From assembly GCA_022573285.1 (NCBI GenBank), contig JACZUF010000021.1:1-50632 (forward strand): 50,632 nucleotides of DNA. The letters run 5' to 3'. The DNA comes from Chloroflexota bacterium (lineage in GTDB: Bacteria > Chloroflexota > Dehalococcoidia > Lucifugimonadales > UBA3495). Position 1 is the stretch's first letter; each line of letters starts with the position of its first letter. The notes under the pieces are model-generated. The model made no database searches and was not told the origin of the DNA. It saw only the letters and a program-made list of their open reading frames with translations. A program made the position numbers and the translations under genes. Shown piece after piece: positions 16,383-26,481 of this stretch.

Positions 16383-16838
16383 ATGCGATTGGACGCAAAA
16401 CGACTCCTGGTGCCGGTGAATGGCAAGCCCTATAGCGAGCGCACCTTTCGGTGGGCGTGCCAAATGGCGCGGGAGTCCAAAACGGAGCTCCACGCGGTCT
16501 ATGTGATAGAAGTCCCGCTGGACCTGTCTTTGGAGTCTGAGATCTCCGAGGATATCAACAAGGGCGAGGAGATCCTGGCCCGGATCGAAGCCATAGCCTC
16601 CGAGGAGAAGTACAAAGGCCTCCAAGCCCGGTTCTTGCGCGCCAGGCAGGCCGGCCCAGCAGTGGTCGTGGAATCTGAAGACCGGTTCATGGACCTTTTA
16701 ATCGTGGGCGTGCCCTACCAACGCCGGTTCGCCTCCTGCGTCCTGGGGACCACCGCGTCGTACATCTTCCACAACGCCTCATGCCAGGTGATGTTCTGGC
16801 GGGAGCGGGCCCCATCTCCCATTTTTCCCAGAGACTAA
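16383..16838 (+). CDS. Universal stress protein (UspA family)
   Basis: 151 residues with the Usp fold: KRLLVPVNGKPYSERTFRWA at the start (strand, then helix), ELHAVYVIEVP, and DLLIVGVPYQRR followed by a degenerate nucleotide loop (LGTTASYIFHNASCQVMFW, 120-138). The usual GxxGx9G(S/T) ATP motif is not intact, so ATP binding is uncertain. It lies three bases before an RCK-N gene and near TrkH/TrkA. Usp domains are often found next to or fused to ion transporters, where they adjust activity. A role in potassium homeostasis is inferred from context. Confidence 0.82.
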   Translation: MRLDAKRLLVPVNGKPYSERTFRWACQMARESKTELHAVYVIEVPLDLSLESEISEDINKGEEILARIEAIASEEKYKGLQARFLRARQAGPAVVVESEDRFMDLLIVGVPYQRRFASCVLGTTASYIFHNASCQVMFWRERAPSPIFPRD

Positions 16839-16841
16839 ACC

Positions 16842-17243
16842 ATGCGGGTCTTGATATTCGGCTGTAACCGGCTTACCACCAGTCTAGTGTCCGACCTGGC
16901 CGGGGAGGGCGCCGAGATAACCGTGCTGGGCGGCGAGCGGGACTGTCTCGAAAGCGTGGGAACCCACCCTGGTGTCCGAGTCGTCCTCACCGCCGAGCCC
17001 ATGATGCAGGACTATCTGCAGGAGGGCGGCATCGATCATGCCGACGTTTTCCTGGCGATGTCCACCGACGACCATCAAAACATCCTGGTGGCCCAGATCG
17101 CCAAGCAAATCTTCAATGTCCCCAAAGTGGTGTGCCATCTTGGGAGCCCCCAATTGCAGGTCATGTATACAGCCCTCGGTCTGGACGTGGTAGGCTATTC
17201 CTTCGGCCTGCTGCAGGATGTCCGCCAGGCCATAAAAGGCTAA
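16842..17243 (+). CDS. Stand-alone RCK-N (TrkA-N-like) protein
   Basis: 133 residues covering only a Rossmann RCK-N domain. The nucleotide loop is altered: FGCNRLTTS (6-14) instead of GxGxxG, and the expected acidic residue at the end of strand 2 is replaced by GGERD. The later part, DVFLAMSTDDHQNILVAQIA, is typical of RCK-N. It has no RCK-C domain. It probably forms a heteromeric partner of the 219-residue RCK protein that starts 14 bases downstream. Ligand binding may be lost or changed. Confidence 0.8.
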   Translation: MRVLIFGCNRLTTSLVSDLAGEGAEITVLGGERDCLESVGTHPGVRVVLTAEPMMQDYLQEGGIDHADVFLAMSTDDHQNILVAQIAKQIFNVPKVVCHLGSPQLQVMYTALGLDVVGYSFGLLQDVRQAIKG

Positions 17244-17256
17244 TCAGAAGGGCTAG

Positions 17257-17916
17257 ATGTACGTAGTAATCGTTGGTTGCAGCGAGTCTGGATACCACCT
17301 GTCCAAGGCGTTGATCGCCGCAGGGCACGAGGTGGTGGTCATCGAGAAAAACCCCGAACGTTTCCAGCTTCTCAACGAGGAACTGGGCAGCGTGGCCCTG
17401 TTGGGAGACGGCACCGACGAGGTCACCTTGAAACGTGCCGGCATCACCCGGGCCGATGTGGTGGTGAGTCTGACCGGAGTGGACGCCACCAATCTGGTGA
17501 TCTCCCAGATTACCAAGCACATCTTCCAGGTCCCCCGGACCATGGCCCTGATCAAGGACCCCAAGAACGAGCCGATCTTCCATGAGGTCGGGGTCGACGT
17601 GGTGGTGAACTCCACCCACCTGGTGCTAGCCAGCCTGGAGGAGGGCGTGCCGGGACGTCCTTTGGTGCATCTCATGAACCTGCGAGTGCCCGGCATGGAA
17701 TTGGTCAGCGTTTCCATCCCGGAGGACTCCAACATCATCGGCAAGCGCCTGAGCGAGATCGAGCTCCCGCCAAACAGCTTCATATCGTTGATGGTCAAGA
17801 AGAGCGGGGCGATGCTGCCCACGGGCCGGTCGGTGGTGGAACCGGAAGATGAGTTGGTGGCCGTCACGCCGACGGGTGACGAGCAGATCCTCTACGACAT
17901 CCTAACCGGGGTCTAG
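17257..17916 (+). CDS. TrkA-family RCK-N/RCK-C protein
   Basis: 219 residues: an RCK-N domain starting YVVIVGCSESGYHLSKAL, with a GCSESG loop in place of GxGxxG but with E31 in VVIEKN at the NAD-binding acidic position, followed by an RCK-C domain (about 145-216, ending EPEDELVAVTPTGDEQ). It lies 14 bases after the stand-alone RCK-N gene and two bases before pheA. With the usp and RCK-N genes it appears to form a second potassium- or ion-channel regulatory set next to trkH-trkA. Confidence 0.87.
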   Translation: MYVVIVGCSESGYHLSKALIAAGHEVVVIEKNPERFQLLNEELGSVALLGDGTDEVTLKRAGITRADVVVSLTGVDATNLVISQITKHIFQVPRTMALIKDPKNEPIFHEVGVDVVVNSTHLVLASLEEGVPGRPLVHLMNLRVPGMELVSVSIPEDSNIIGKRLSEIELPPNSFISLMVKKSGAMLPTGRSVVEPEDELVAVTPTGDEQILYDILTGV

Positions 17917-17918
17917 CC

Positions 17919-18776
17919 ATGGCCCGCACCCTCGGATTCCTGGGCCCCTCGGGCACCTATACTGAGGAGGCCTGTCTGCTCTACGACCCTTCGGCCGAGC
18001 TTCGTCCTTACCCGACCATCACCGCGGTGGGCCAAGCCGTTGTAGCCGGGGAATTGGAAGAGGGCGTGGTCCCAATCGAAAACAGCTTGGAAGGCTCGGT
18101 GAACTTTACCCTGGACCTTCTGATTAGCCAGCCAAGTCTGTTCATCAAGGGCGAGGTGGTGGTGCCTATCGAGCATTACCTGATGGCTAAACCCGGGACC
18201 GATCCGGCCAAAATTAAGGTGGTCTACTCCCACCCCCAGGCGTTGGCCCAGTGCCGGGAATATCTTGAGAAGAACTTCCCTCAGGCCGAACCGATGGCGT
18301 CTCTCAGTACGGTTTTGGCCGTATCGGACGCGATCGCCAGTCCGGTGCCGGCGGCGGCGATAGCGCCACGCCGGGCATCAGAACTCAACGACGTGGATGT
18401 CTTAGACCGGGGAATTCAGGATGTGGCGGCCAACGTGACCCGGTTCGCGGTATTGTCCCTCTCGGACCATGCGCCCACGGGACGGGACAAGACCTCCATG
18501 GCCTTTACCTTCGATGTGGATACGCCGGGGCTGCTCTACCATGCATTGGGCGAATTCGCGGAGCGGGGCATCAACCTCTTCAAGGTTGAATCCCGGCCCA
18601 CCAAACAATCGCTGGGCCAGTACATCTTCCTGGTGGATTGCGCCGGACACCGTGAAGAATCACCGATGAAAGACGCCCTGGCGGCGCTGTCACAACCGAT
18701 CAGCATGTTGCGAATATTGGGTTCCTATCCTCAGTGGACCCCAACGGGCAGCCCCACGGGGAGCCCCAAGCCTTAA
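17919..18776 (+). CDS. pheA: Prephenate dehydratase
   Basis: 285 residues with a periplasmic-binding-like PDT domain and a C-terminal ACT domain. The family signature TRF is at 174-176 (NVTRFAVLS), the active-site region includes PIENSLEGSV (52-61), and the regulatory ESRP is at 224-227. It converts prephenate to phenylpyruvate in phenylalanine synthesis, and the ACT domain normally gives feedback inhibition by phenylalanine. It is a stand-alone enzyme without chorismate mutase. It starts two bases after the RCK gene, so it is probably read on the same transcript although unrelated in function. The C-terminus has a short repeated TGSP tail. Confidence 0.95.
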   Translation: MARTLGFLGPSGTYTEEACLLYDPSAELRPYPTITAVGQAVVAGELEEGVVPIENSLEGSVNFTLDLLISQPSLFIKGEVVVPIEHYLMAKPGTDPAKIKVVYSHPQALAQCREYLEKNFPQAEPMASLSTVLAVSDAIASPVPAAAIAPRRASELNDVDVLDRGIQDVAANVTRFAVLSLSDHAPTGRDKTSMAFTFDVDTPGLLYHALGEFAERGINLFKVESRPTKQSLGQYIFLVDCAGHREESPMKDALAALSQPISMLRILGSYPQWTPTGSPTGSPKP

Positions 18777-18787
18777 TCGAAGTCCCT

Positions 18788-18884
18788 AAAAAGCGTCGGC
18801 CCTCCTCCAGCGGCATTGCTAAGAACTCCCAAACACCACCACACTTCACTTCTTAGCTGGTCAACCGGTTGGAGAAGGGCCGAC
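18788..18884 (-). terminator. Long hairpin with U-run (terminator or small RNA)
   Basis: The outer arms GTCGGCCCTCCTCC (18795-18808) and GGAGAAGGGCCGAC (18871-18884) pair over 14 bp with one G-U. An inner 8-bp stem joins GCTAAGAA (18818-18825) and TTCTTAGC (18850-18857), with a 24-base loop. On the minus strand it is followed by TTTTT (18792-18788), as in intrinsic terminators. It would also end the plus-strand pheA message as a 3-prime hairpin. At about 90 bases it is long for a plain terminator, so a small structured RNA is an alternative. Confidence 0.5.
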
Positions 18885-18888
18885 CGGG

Positions 18889-18963
18889 TCAGGCCCTGTA
18901 CTGCCAGTCCACCCGGTAGATGCCCTCCACGGCGGTCCTGACATTTGGGGCACGGGGCCCGTG
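18889..18963 (-). pseudogene. Possible C-terminal gene remnant
   Basis: A short minus-strand frame ends with VEGIYRVDWQYRA and a TGA, four bases before the long hairpin. Its end resembles that of the GT39-DUF2298 protein (TTIYEARWN) next door, so it could be the tail of a deleted paralogue still followed by its terminator. Only about 24 codons are open, and there is no start. This is weak evidence. Confidence 0.2.
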
Positions 18964-19018
18964 CGCCCGTCATATTTAATGGCTTCTACTTTCTAAGCAG
19001 ATGCCTCCTTGGTCGATC

Positions 19019-19138
19019 GGCGCCGGATTTGCGCCCTTTTAAGTCCGATATTCTCTTTGTATAAATCTTTTCTTAACCTGTTTTTGAGAATATTTTTATA
19101 TTTTAACCAAGAGTATCCTTTATGTCAAATCCGGCGCC
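19019..19138. repeat. AT-rich element between perfect inverted repeats
   Basis: GGCGCCGGATTTG (19019-19031) and CAAATCCGGCGCC (19126-19138) are a perfect 13-bp inverted pair; GAT and ATC extend it after a one-base bulge. The 94 bases between them are very AT-rich and contain shorter inverted segments such as GATATTCTC / GAGAATATT. It could be a MITE-like element or a large cruciform. No open frame is inside. Confidence 0.55.
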
Positions 19139-19208
19139 ATCACCGTGCAAATTCACCCGTCAAACCCCTTGACAGGCTCTTAAACTTGGTTCAGAAGACC
19201 GCTTGCCG

Positions 19209-22200
19209 CTAGTTCCAGCGGGCTTCGTAGATGGTGGTTCCTTGGTTCTCGAATACCTTCCGGGCCAGGTTTTCGAATTTCCGCAGACCGTCTGCGGCGT
19301 AGATAATCCGTTCCAGGTCTCCCACCACCACGTACTTCACCCGGTATTGGCGCAGCAGATCCAAGGCCCGCTCAACGTCGGTGGTCTCGTACATCTCTCT
19401 GATGTCCTCGGCCCGTTCTGGGATGGTGGAGGAATAGGCCATCCGCTGCTGTATCTGGTGCCAGGGCCAGCCTAGGACCGTGGGCAGCCCGGTGTAGTTG
19501 GCGATGCGGGCGCCCCAACGGTACTGCTCCAAATGGGCTTCCAAGACCACCGGCGAGCCCTCCACGTTGTCTTGGAGCCACTCGATGGCCTCCAGGTCCC
19601 ACTTCAGTTCTATGGGTTGTCCCCGTTCTTGGTGCACCGCCGCCGCCATATACGCCGTGCCGTCGAGGGTCGACGGGCCGTCGGTGAAGCGCTCTGAGAG
19701 CCGGGACCGGCTGCCCAAAGCCGTGTAGATAAGGCTGGAACCGATGAGCGCCGCCAGCATTACCAGCCAAGCCCCAGAGCGCCAACCAAGTTTCGTCCGC
19801 AGGAAGCCTGAATCCCCCAGGTGCCATAGCATGTAGGCCGAGACAATACTGAGCAGAACCCAGAGCTCCAGGTAGAACTTGAAGAAGGTGTTCATCCGGC
19901 CGATGTCGCCCTCCACCACCACCAGGTCCACGCCGATGCCAATGAATAGCGCCATGGCCAACAGGACCAGCGGCACGACCGCGAAGGGGGCCCCGCGATC
20001 TTTTGAAGCGAATATCTCCCACGTAACGATGCCCGCCAGCGTCAGGAAGACGACCAGCAAGACCACGTTCCAGTAGCCAGCCGCCCCAAAGAAAACCGCG
20101 CCCAATAGTCCGATGGCCACACAACGTCCCAGCCAGGGCATGGCCGGAACGGTGCTTACATATCCGCGGAGATAAACGCTCCAGAACAAATCCTTTAACG
20201 TATTCCTAGCCTGGTAGATCAGGAACGAGGCGATTACGAACAAGAAGAGTCCGTGTATCCCAAGGAACCGGTCCACCGGGGTCCGCCACTTCGATACGTC
20301 CAGGCCGCTATTGAATGTCTCGTAGGCCAGATGGAAAGGCAGGAACGCCAGCAAACTCACCACCACCACTCCCACAACCAGCACCGCCAGCAGCGCCAGT
20401 TTTTCTACAACCGAGCCTTCAGTGAAGTAGACCGCCACGGACAGCAGACCCACGATCAGGATGACGTAGGTTGGGTAGTCCCAGCTATTGACCGCCCACA
20501 GCGAACCCAGACCCAAGGCCAAGGCCGCCGCCGCCACGGCGGTCCAAAGCCAACTTCCGGCCCTCAAGCCCACCACCAAGTTAAAACCCAGAGCAATCAC
20601 CAATAGGGTGAAGGGGATGACCATCATGTGAGCGTGCAGGTCGGCGAACAAAAATGTGAAGAACGGGAACTCGGTTATGTGGGGGGACACATCCAGAAGC
20701 CCAGGCAATCTATCCGGCACCCAGAACGCCAGTGGGTTGGGGTCGAAATTCTCCAAGTCGGGCAGCATACGGCTGCTGAGCCAGTAATCGAAGGCCGGGA
20801 ATGGGACGCCGTCCAACACTCGGTGCCAGGTGTTTTGGACCATCTTGACCAGGCCGTCCAGGTTGCCGATAACAGCGGTGAATAGTCCGGCCATGAGCCC
20901 GGCGCCAATGGGGCTCCAGGCCCACTGCCGCCATAACGCACGGTCTTCACCGATGGGCAACGGCAACAGAGAGCCGACGCCGGGTATGGTGATGGTGTGT
21001 CCGGCCACCCGCCTTTGGCGCACCCCCTCGGCCAGGTTGTAGACCAAAGAGTAGGCCCCGGTGACGGTGAGGGCGAAGAACATTGGCACGGCAAGGTTGA
21101 AGGCGGTGGTGGGTAGGATGCCAGTGACGCGAATGATACTGGAGACCACGAAATAGCCCCAGTAGTAGTAGTTCAGATAGCCGCCGGCGAACCAAGGGTC
21201 GAAGGGCGGAAGGGTGGTGGAGCGGACCACCGCGGTCAGGTAGGCCAGTTCCATGGGCTTTTCGCCGCCTCGAAACGGGTGCCACAGGTCCGGGTTGGCA
21301 TGGCGCAGCAGGACGAATCCCAAGAACGCGACCAAGAACAAGGCTTCCCCAAAGAGCAAAAGGCGCCAATGTTCCTTGAGGAATCCCGTTATCTCGTCCC
21401 AGCGGAAGACCAGCGTGACCAAGGACAGCCCTGCCGCCACGGCGAGACCGGTATAGACCGCATACCGGGAGAAGTCCATCCACCCCAAGGACACGGCGAG
21501 CCAGGCAACGTAGCTGACCACCAGCAGTCCCAATATTCGCGCCAGGACGATCCCCCGATCCGGCAAAGGCTTGAAGATGAACATGGTGAAGGGCAACGCC
21601 GCCAGGTAGATGATCTCCACCACCAGCAGCCAGACCAAGACCGGCACATCGTTGGTCCAACCGTCCCGGTCCACGATATCGGAGAATGTCCCTCCTTCCT
21701 GTTGCGTGACAAGGTCTTCCTCGGACAGCATCAGCGCTCCGGGTCGGGGCGTTGCGTCCTGAGGCAGGGTCCTGAACTGGTCCCGAATACTCTTTTCGCT
21801 CAGGTGGGCCGAGTTCTTGAAGACCAGGACCTGAGGATGGTCGTAGCCCACGGCGTTGTCATCGGCATAACCCAAATTCAGGCCGAAGGACGAGTCCTGT
21901 GATGGGTGTAACGGCTCGGGCCGTTCCAAGCCCGCACGCCCGATGGCGTCGTCCCGGAATGACACGCCGAACAGTTCAGGATAGGTGGTGAATGACCGGT
22001 CCAGCTCGTATCCCAGGCCGCCGGCGAACAAGCGCTGGTAATACCGGTTGCTGAAAGGAAAGCGGTCGGGGGCACGGGCGGCGCTGGCGTAGGGCCGGCT
22101 GCTGTAGAAGACCACGTACTCCGAGGAAGCAAGTTTCGCCGCCAGGGTATCCATCTTCTCCTGGGTGTCGGCCTCGTAGACCGGGAACTGCCAGACGTCG

Positions 22201-23678
22201 TAGTTGTAGAGGTTGGGCACGAACTCGTCCCAGTGGTTGTCGCTGACGATCGCCGTGCCCTGGGGTACGTTGGCGTTGATCCACTCCGACGCCGTAACCG
22301 CCGGATGGTCCTCCGAGTAGACCCTCTGGAAGGCCAGGGCGTAGAAAGCGGTCGCCCCCACCACGAAGACCACCAGCGCCACTGGGGCCCACGGCAGGAA
22401 CCGGGCAGGGCGGCCTCTACGCCGGACCATCTGGTCCGGCGGCGGACGGACGGCGCTCACGGCCCAGAGCAGCATTCTGGCGCCCATGATGATCATGACC
22501 GGCATAATTGGGAAAATGTACCGGAGAAACCGGACCTCGAAGGTCTCCAGGAATATGAATCCCGGCACCACCCAGGCAAGCAGGAACAGGTCGGCCCGCC
22601 GGTTGCCCTTGATCATCACGGCCGCCACCGCAGTGAACGGGATGGACAACCAGGCGGCCACTCCCAGGGGAATCCCCAAACCCCAGACGGACGATTGCTG
22701 TATCTGATAGATAAAGGCGGGCGTGCCGATGTACTGGATGGTGAAGGGCCACAGTCCGGCGCTCCGGGCCATGCGGGTCTGTGCCGCCAGGTCTCCCACG
22801 AACGCCCCGACGTCCAAAAGCGCGTAGGGAGAGGTGATGAAAAACACCCCCGCCGCAACCACCCCGGCCAGGGCGGCGTGGCCAAAGATGCGTTGCACCA
22901 ATTCCGGAGTTATATCGGACCAATGGCCATCGACCTCGTCCAAGACCCGGTAGCAATAGACCAGGAGCAAGGGGGCCAAGATCGGCAGGATGCTCACCTT
23001 GGGCGCGATGGCCAACCCCAACATCAACCCCAATAGCGCCGAGTCCCGCAGCCGCTTGCGTTCCACCATCCGCCACATGGCCCAGAAACTGGCCAGGGTG
23101 AAGAACACGGAGAAGGTCTCGGGGCGGAAGAAGTGGCTGTTCTGAATGTGGATCACCGACACCGCGGTGAGGGCCGCCGCCAGCAGGCCCACGCCCTTGC
23201 CGTAGAACTTCCGGCCCAATACGAAGACCATGGCCACGGTCCCAACGTCGGCCAGGGCGGACAACGGTCTGCCGAAGTAGCGCATGTCCAGGGAGTTAAA
23301 GTCGGTGAACAGTTCCGCTATGGAGCGGAAGAACACCATCAGGTAGATGAGGATGCTGCCCAGCGGGAACCAATGCGGGTTGAGGGGGCTGCGGTCCGCG
23401 TCGAGCAGCGTGCCGATGCCCGGCAGCCCGGGCTGGGCATCTGGCTCACCCCGCAGGTAGCCGCAATCCTGGGCGTTGGGCGCATCGGTAAGCAGGTCGT
23501 ACATGCATCCGGCGCGCATGTAGATGTCCCGCTCGTCGGGGTGGAAACCATACCCCTGGTCCCAGTTTACGCCGTTCAACCGCAGGCCAAGGGCCACCAC
23601 CAAGATGACCAGCAACAAATAAAAGGACCAGGAGACCCGGCCGCCAAAGCTCAGTAGATGTTGGGACCTAAACGCCAC
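19209..23678 (-). CDS. GT39-like glycosyltransferase fused to DUF2298 domain
   Basis: 1489 residues, a giant polytopic membrane protein. The N-terminal half resembles GT-C enzymes of the PMT/ArnT type: a first membrane segment (about 16-34), then YGFHPDERDIYM (43-54) with the acidic DE pair expected at the catalytic site, HFFRPETFSVF, and many membrane segments up to about residue 460. A periplasmic-type region follows. From about residue 740 comes a second multi-span half with PPFDPWFAGGYLNYYYWGY, characteristic of DUF2298, then DLHAHMM and NTFFKFYLELW. This fusion is known from Chloroflexota but its reaction is not established; transfer of sugars from a polyprenyl-phosphate carrier is the inference. 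The start is a GTG with AAGGA eight bases upstream. It stands alone, in opposite direction to pheA. Confidence 0.85.
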   Translation of the reverse strand: MAFRSQHLLSFGGRVSWSFYLLLVILVVALGLRLNGVNWDQGYGFHPDERDIYMRAGCMYDLLTDAPNAQDCGYLRGEPDAQPGLPGIGTLLDADRSPLNPHWFPLGSILIYLMVFFRSIAELFTDFNSLDMRYFGRPLSALADVGTVAMVFVLGRKFYGKGVGLLAAALTAVSVIHIQNSHFFRPETFSVFFTLASFWAMWRMVERKRLRDSALLGLMLGLAIAPKVSILPILAPLLLVYCYRVLDEVDGHWSDITPELVQRIFGHAALAGVVAAGVFFITSPYALLDVGAFVGDLAAQTRMARSAGLWPFTIQYIGTPAFIYQIQQSSVWGLGIPLGVAAWLSIPFTAVAAVMIKGNRRADLFLLAWVVPGFIFLETFEVRFLRYIFPIMPVMIIMGARMLLWAVSAVRPPPDQMVRRRGRPARFLPWAPVALVVFVVGATAFYALAFQRVYSEDHPAVTASEWINANVPQGTAIVSDNHWDEFVPNLYNYDVWQFPVYEADTQEKMDTLAAKLASSEYVVFYSSRPYASAARAPDRFPFSNRYYQRLFAGGLGYELDRSFTTYPELFGVSFRDDAIGRAGLERPEPLHPSQDSSFGLNLGYADDNAVGYDHPQVLVFKNSAHLSEKSIRDQFRTLPQDATPRPGALMLSEEDLVTQQEGGTFSDIVDRDGWTNDVPVLVWLLVVEIIYLAALPFTMFIFKPLPDRGIVLARILGLLVVSYVAWLAVSLGWMDFSRYAVYTGLAVAAGLSLVTLVFRWDEITGFLKEHWRLLLFGEALFLVAFLGFVLLRHANPDLWHPFRGGEKPMELAYLTAVVRSTTLPPFDPWFAGGYLNYYYWGYFVVSSIIRVTGILPTTAFNLAVPMFFALTVTGAYSLVYNLAEGVRQRRVAGHTITIPGVGSLLPLPIGEDRALWRQWAWSPIGAGLMAGLFTAVIGNLDGLVKMVQNTWHRVLDGVPFPAFDYWLSSRMLPDLENFDPNPLAFWVPDRLPGLLDVSPHITEFPFFTFLFADLHAHMMVIPFTLLVIALGFNLVVGLRAGSWLWTAVAAAALALGLGSLWAVNSWDYPTYVILIVGLLSVAVYFTEGSVVEKLALLAVLVVGVVVVSLLAFLPFHLAYETFNSGLDVSKWRTPVDRFLGIHGLFLFVIASFLIYQARNTLKDLFWSVYLRGYVSTVPAMPWLGRCVAIGLLGAVFFGAAGYWNVVLLVVFLTLAGIVTWEIFASKDRGAPFAVVPLVLLAMALFIGIGVDLVVVEGDIGRMNTFFKFYLELWVLLSIVSAYMLWHLGDSGFLRTKLGWRSGAWLVMLAALIGSSLIYTALGSRSRLSERFTDGPSTLDGTAYMAAAVHQERGQPIELKWDLEAIEWLQDNVEGSPVVLEAHLEQYRWGARIANYTGLPTVLGWPWHQIQQRMAYSSTIPERAEDIREMYETTDVERALDLLRQYRVKYVVVGDLERIIYAADGLRKFENLARKVFENQGTTIYEARWN

Positions 23679-23700
23679 GGCCAGTCCTTCATGCCCCGCA

Positions 23701-23717
23701 CGCCACGAATAGTGGCG
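23701..23717. promoter_or_regulatory. Small hairpin before the DUF2298 gene
   Basis: CGCCAC, a five-base loop, and GTGGCG form a perfect 6-bp stem 22 bases before the GTG start. It would lie in the 5-prime leader of the minus-strand gene and may affect translation. Confidence 0.3.
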
Positions 23718-23793
23718 GGCTTTCTGGGTTGGAGTACAGCATATGGGTATTCAGCATAATATTTGGGGCGCAGGTCCTTCCCTCGATGAATAA

Positions 23794-23831
23794 AGTCCCC
23801 CGCCTCCCGGTTTTATTGGGGACGGAGGACT
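23794..23831 (-). terminator. Terminator-like hairpin after gap
   Basis: About 60 bases beyond the gap stop. Arms AGTCCCCCGCCTCC and GGGGACGGAGGACT pair over 14 positions with two mismatches and one wobble, around a short AT loop. On the minus strand it is followed by TTTATT, a weak U-run. Confidence 0.45.
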
Positions 23832-23890
23832 GTATTAAGCCTCTTAGAGCTCTCAGAAGCCCCGTTTGATTTTACGGATGGACCGGGACC

Positions 23891-24904
23891 TCAGATGCCT
23901 TTTTCGGCCATCAAGACCGCCAGATCGGCGGTGCGGCAGGAGTAACCCCACTCGTTGTCGTACCAACCCATCACCTTGACCATCCTCTTTTCCATGACGA
24001 TGGTCGACAACCCGTCAATTATGCAGCTATGCGGGTTGCCCTTGAAGTCGGAACTGACCAGAGGCTCGTCGCTGTATTCCATGATGCCCTTCATCTTGCC
24101 TGCCGAGGCTTCTTGATAGGCCTCGTTGATCTGTTCGACGGTCACGTCCTTGGAAAGGATGGCGGTGAAGTCGGTGATGGAACCGGTGGATGTGGGCACG
24201 CGGAAGGCGACGCCGTGCAGCTTGCCGTTCAGTTCTGGAAGAACCAAGCCCACCGCCCGGGCCGCGCCGGTGCTGGTGGGGATGATATTCTCCGCCGCCG
24301 CCCTAGCCCGCCGCAGGTCCCCGTGGCGCTGGTCCAAGATAGCTTGGTCGTTGGTGTAGGAGTGAATGGTGGACATCAGGCCGTGCTCGATTCCGAAGCT
24401 GTCGTGGAGCACCTTGACCATGGTGGCGAAACAGTTGGTGGTGCAGGACGCATTGGAGACGATGTGGTGTTTGCCGGCGTCGTAGAGGTCTTCGTTCACG
24501 CCCAAGACCAGGGTCAGGTCTTCGCCCCTGGCGGGCGCCGAGATGATCACCTTCTTGGCGCCGCCCTTCAGGTGGCCGGCGGCCTGATCGGCGTCGGTGA
24601 ATAATCCGGTGGACTCGACCACCAGTTCAACCCCCATCTCGGACCAGGGGATCTGGGCCGGGTCCCGTTCCGAGAAGACCTTGATGTTCCGGCCGTCCAC
24701 CATCAGGTCACCGTTGTTGGCCTCCACCTTTCCGGGGTATCGGCCATAGTTCGTGTCATATTTCAACAGGTGAGCATTGGTCTTCGCGTCGGTCAAATCG
24801 TTGACGGCAACCACCTCAACCTTCCCGGCGTTGCGGCCCTCGTTGGCCCGCAGCACCAACCTCCCGATCCTACCGAAACCGTTGATCCCAATCCGAGTGA
24901 CCAT
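23891..24904 (-). CDS. gap: Glyceraldehyde-3-phosphate dehydrogenase, type I
   Basis: 337 residues. NAD-binding start [10 protein letters not shown] (6-15), N35-D36 after strand 2, catalytic C154 in SNASCTTNC, and H181 in [10 protein letters not shown]. The ending [11 protein letters not shown] is typical of type I enzymes. It interconverts glyceraldehyde 3-phosphate and 1,3-bisphosphoglycerate with NAD(H). The acidic D36 points to NAD rather than NADP use. It lies 194 bases downstream of eno on the same strand, so the pair form a glycolytic block, perhaps with separate promoters. An AGAGGTAG ribosome-binding site precedes the ATG. Confidence 0.96.
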   Translation of the reverse strand: MVTRIGINGFGRIGRLVLRANEGRNAGKVEVVAVNDLTDAKTNAHLLKYDTNYGRYPGKVEANNGDLMVDGRNIKVFSERDPAQIPWSEMGVELVVESTGLFTDADQAAGHLKGGAKKVIISAPARGEDLTLVLGVNEDLYDAGKHHIVSNASCTTNCFATMVKVLHDSFGIEHGLMSTIHSYTNDQAILDQRHGDLRRARAAAENIIPTSTGAARAVGLVLPELNGKLHGVAFRVPTSTGSITDFTAILSKDVTVEQINEAYQEASAGKMKGIMEYSDEPLVSSDFKGNPHSCIIDGLSTIVMEKRMVKVMGWYDNEWGYSCRTADLAVLMAEKGI

Positions 24905-25098
24905 GCTCTACCTCTGTATTCTCCGCAGATTTCAGCTCAATACGGACAGCCTGATATGGCTACGTTATGTCCGATAGCTCGATTTTGCCGGGTACATAAT
25001 ACCTGCTGTGGGACAGGTTTGGAAGCGCATCCGGCCCCCGTTTTGCGGTTATACCTCGATACGCGAGGGTGCGACGCCTGCTCCAGCTTGAAAAAGTC

Positions 25099-26430
<1,332 letters not shown>

Positions 26431-26481
26431 AACACCCTTTTGGTCGATTAGATTGCGGGGGTTTAGATTATTTGCGGGGCA

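Larger units (their letters stand above)
18777..19208. other. 432-base region without a clear gene
   Basis: Lies between the convergent pheA (plus) and GT39-DUF2298 gene (minus). It contains a long imperfect hairpin (18795-18884), a short minus-strand frame that may be a gene remnant (18889-18963), and an AT-rich element between inverted repeats (19019-19138). No tRNA or known RNA gene was recognised. Confidence 0.5.

Noticed and set aside
18785..18960. 5S rRNA or SRP RNA
   Set aside because: A stretch like CTAAGAAGTGAAG and a GGTCAGGCC segment recall these RNAs, but the expected secondary structure and flanking conserved bases are absent. A simple hairpin explains it better.
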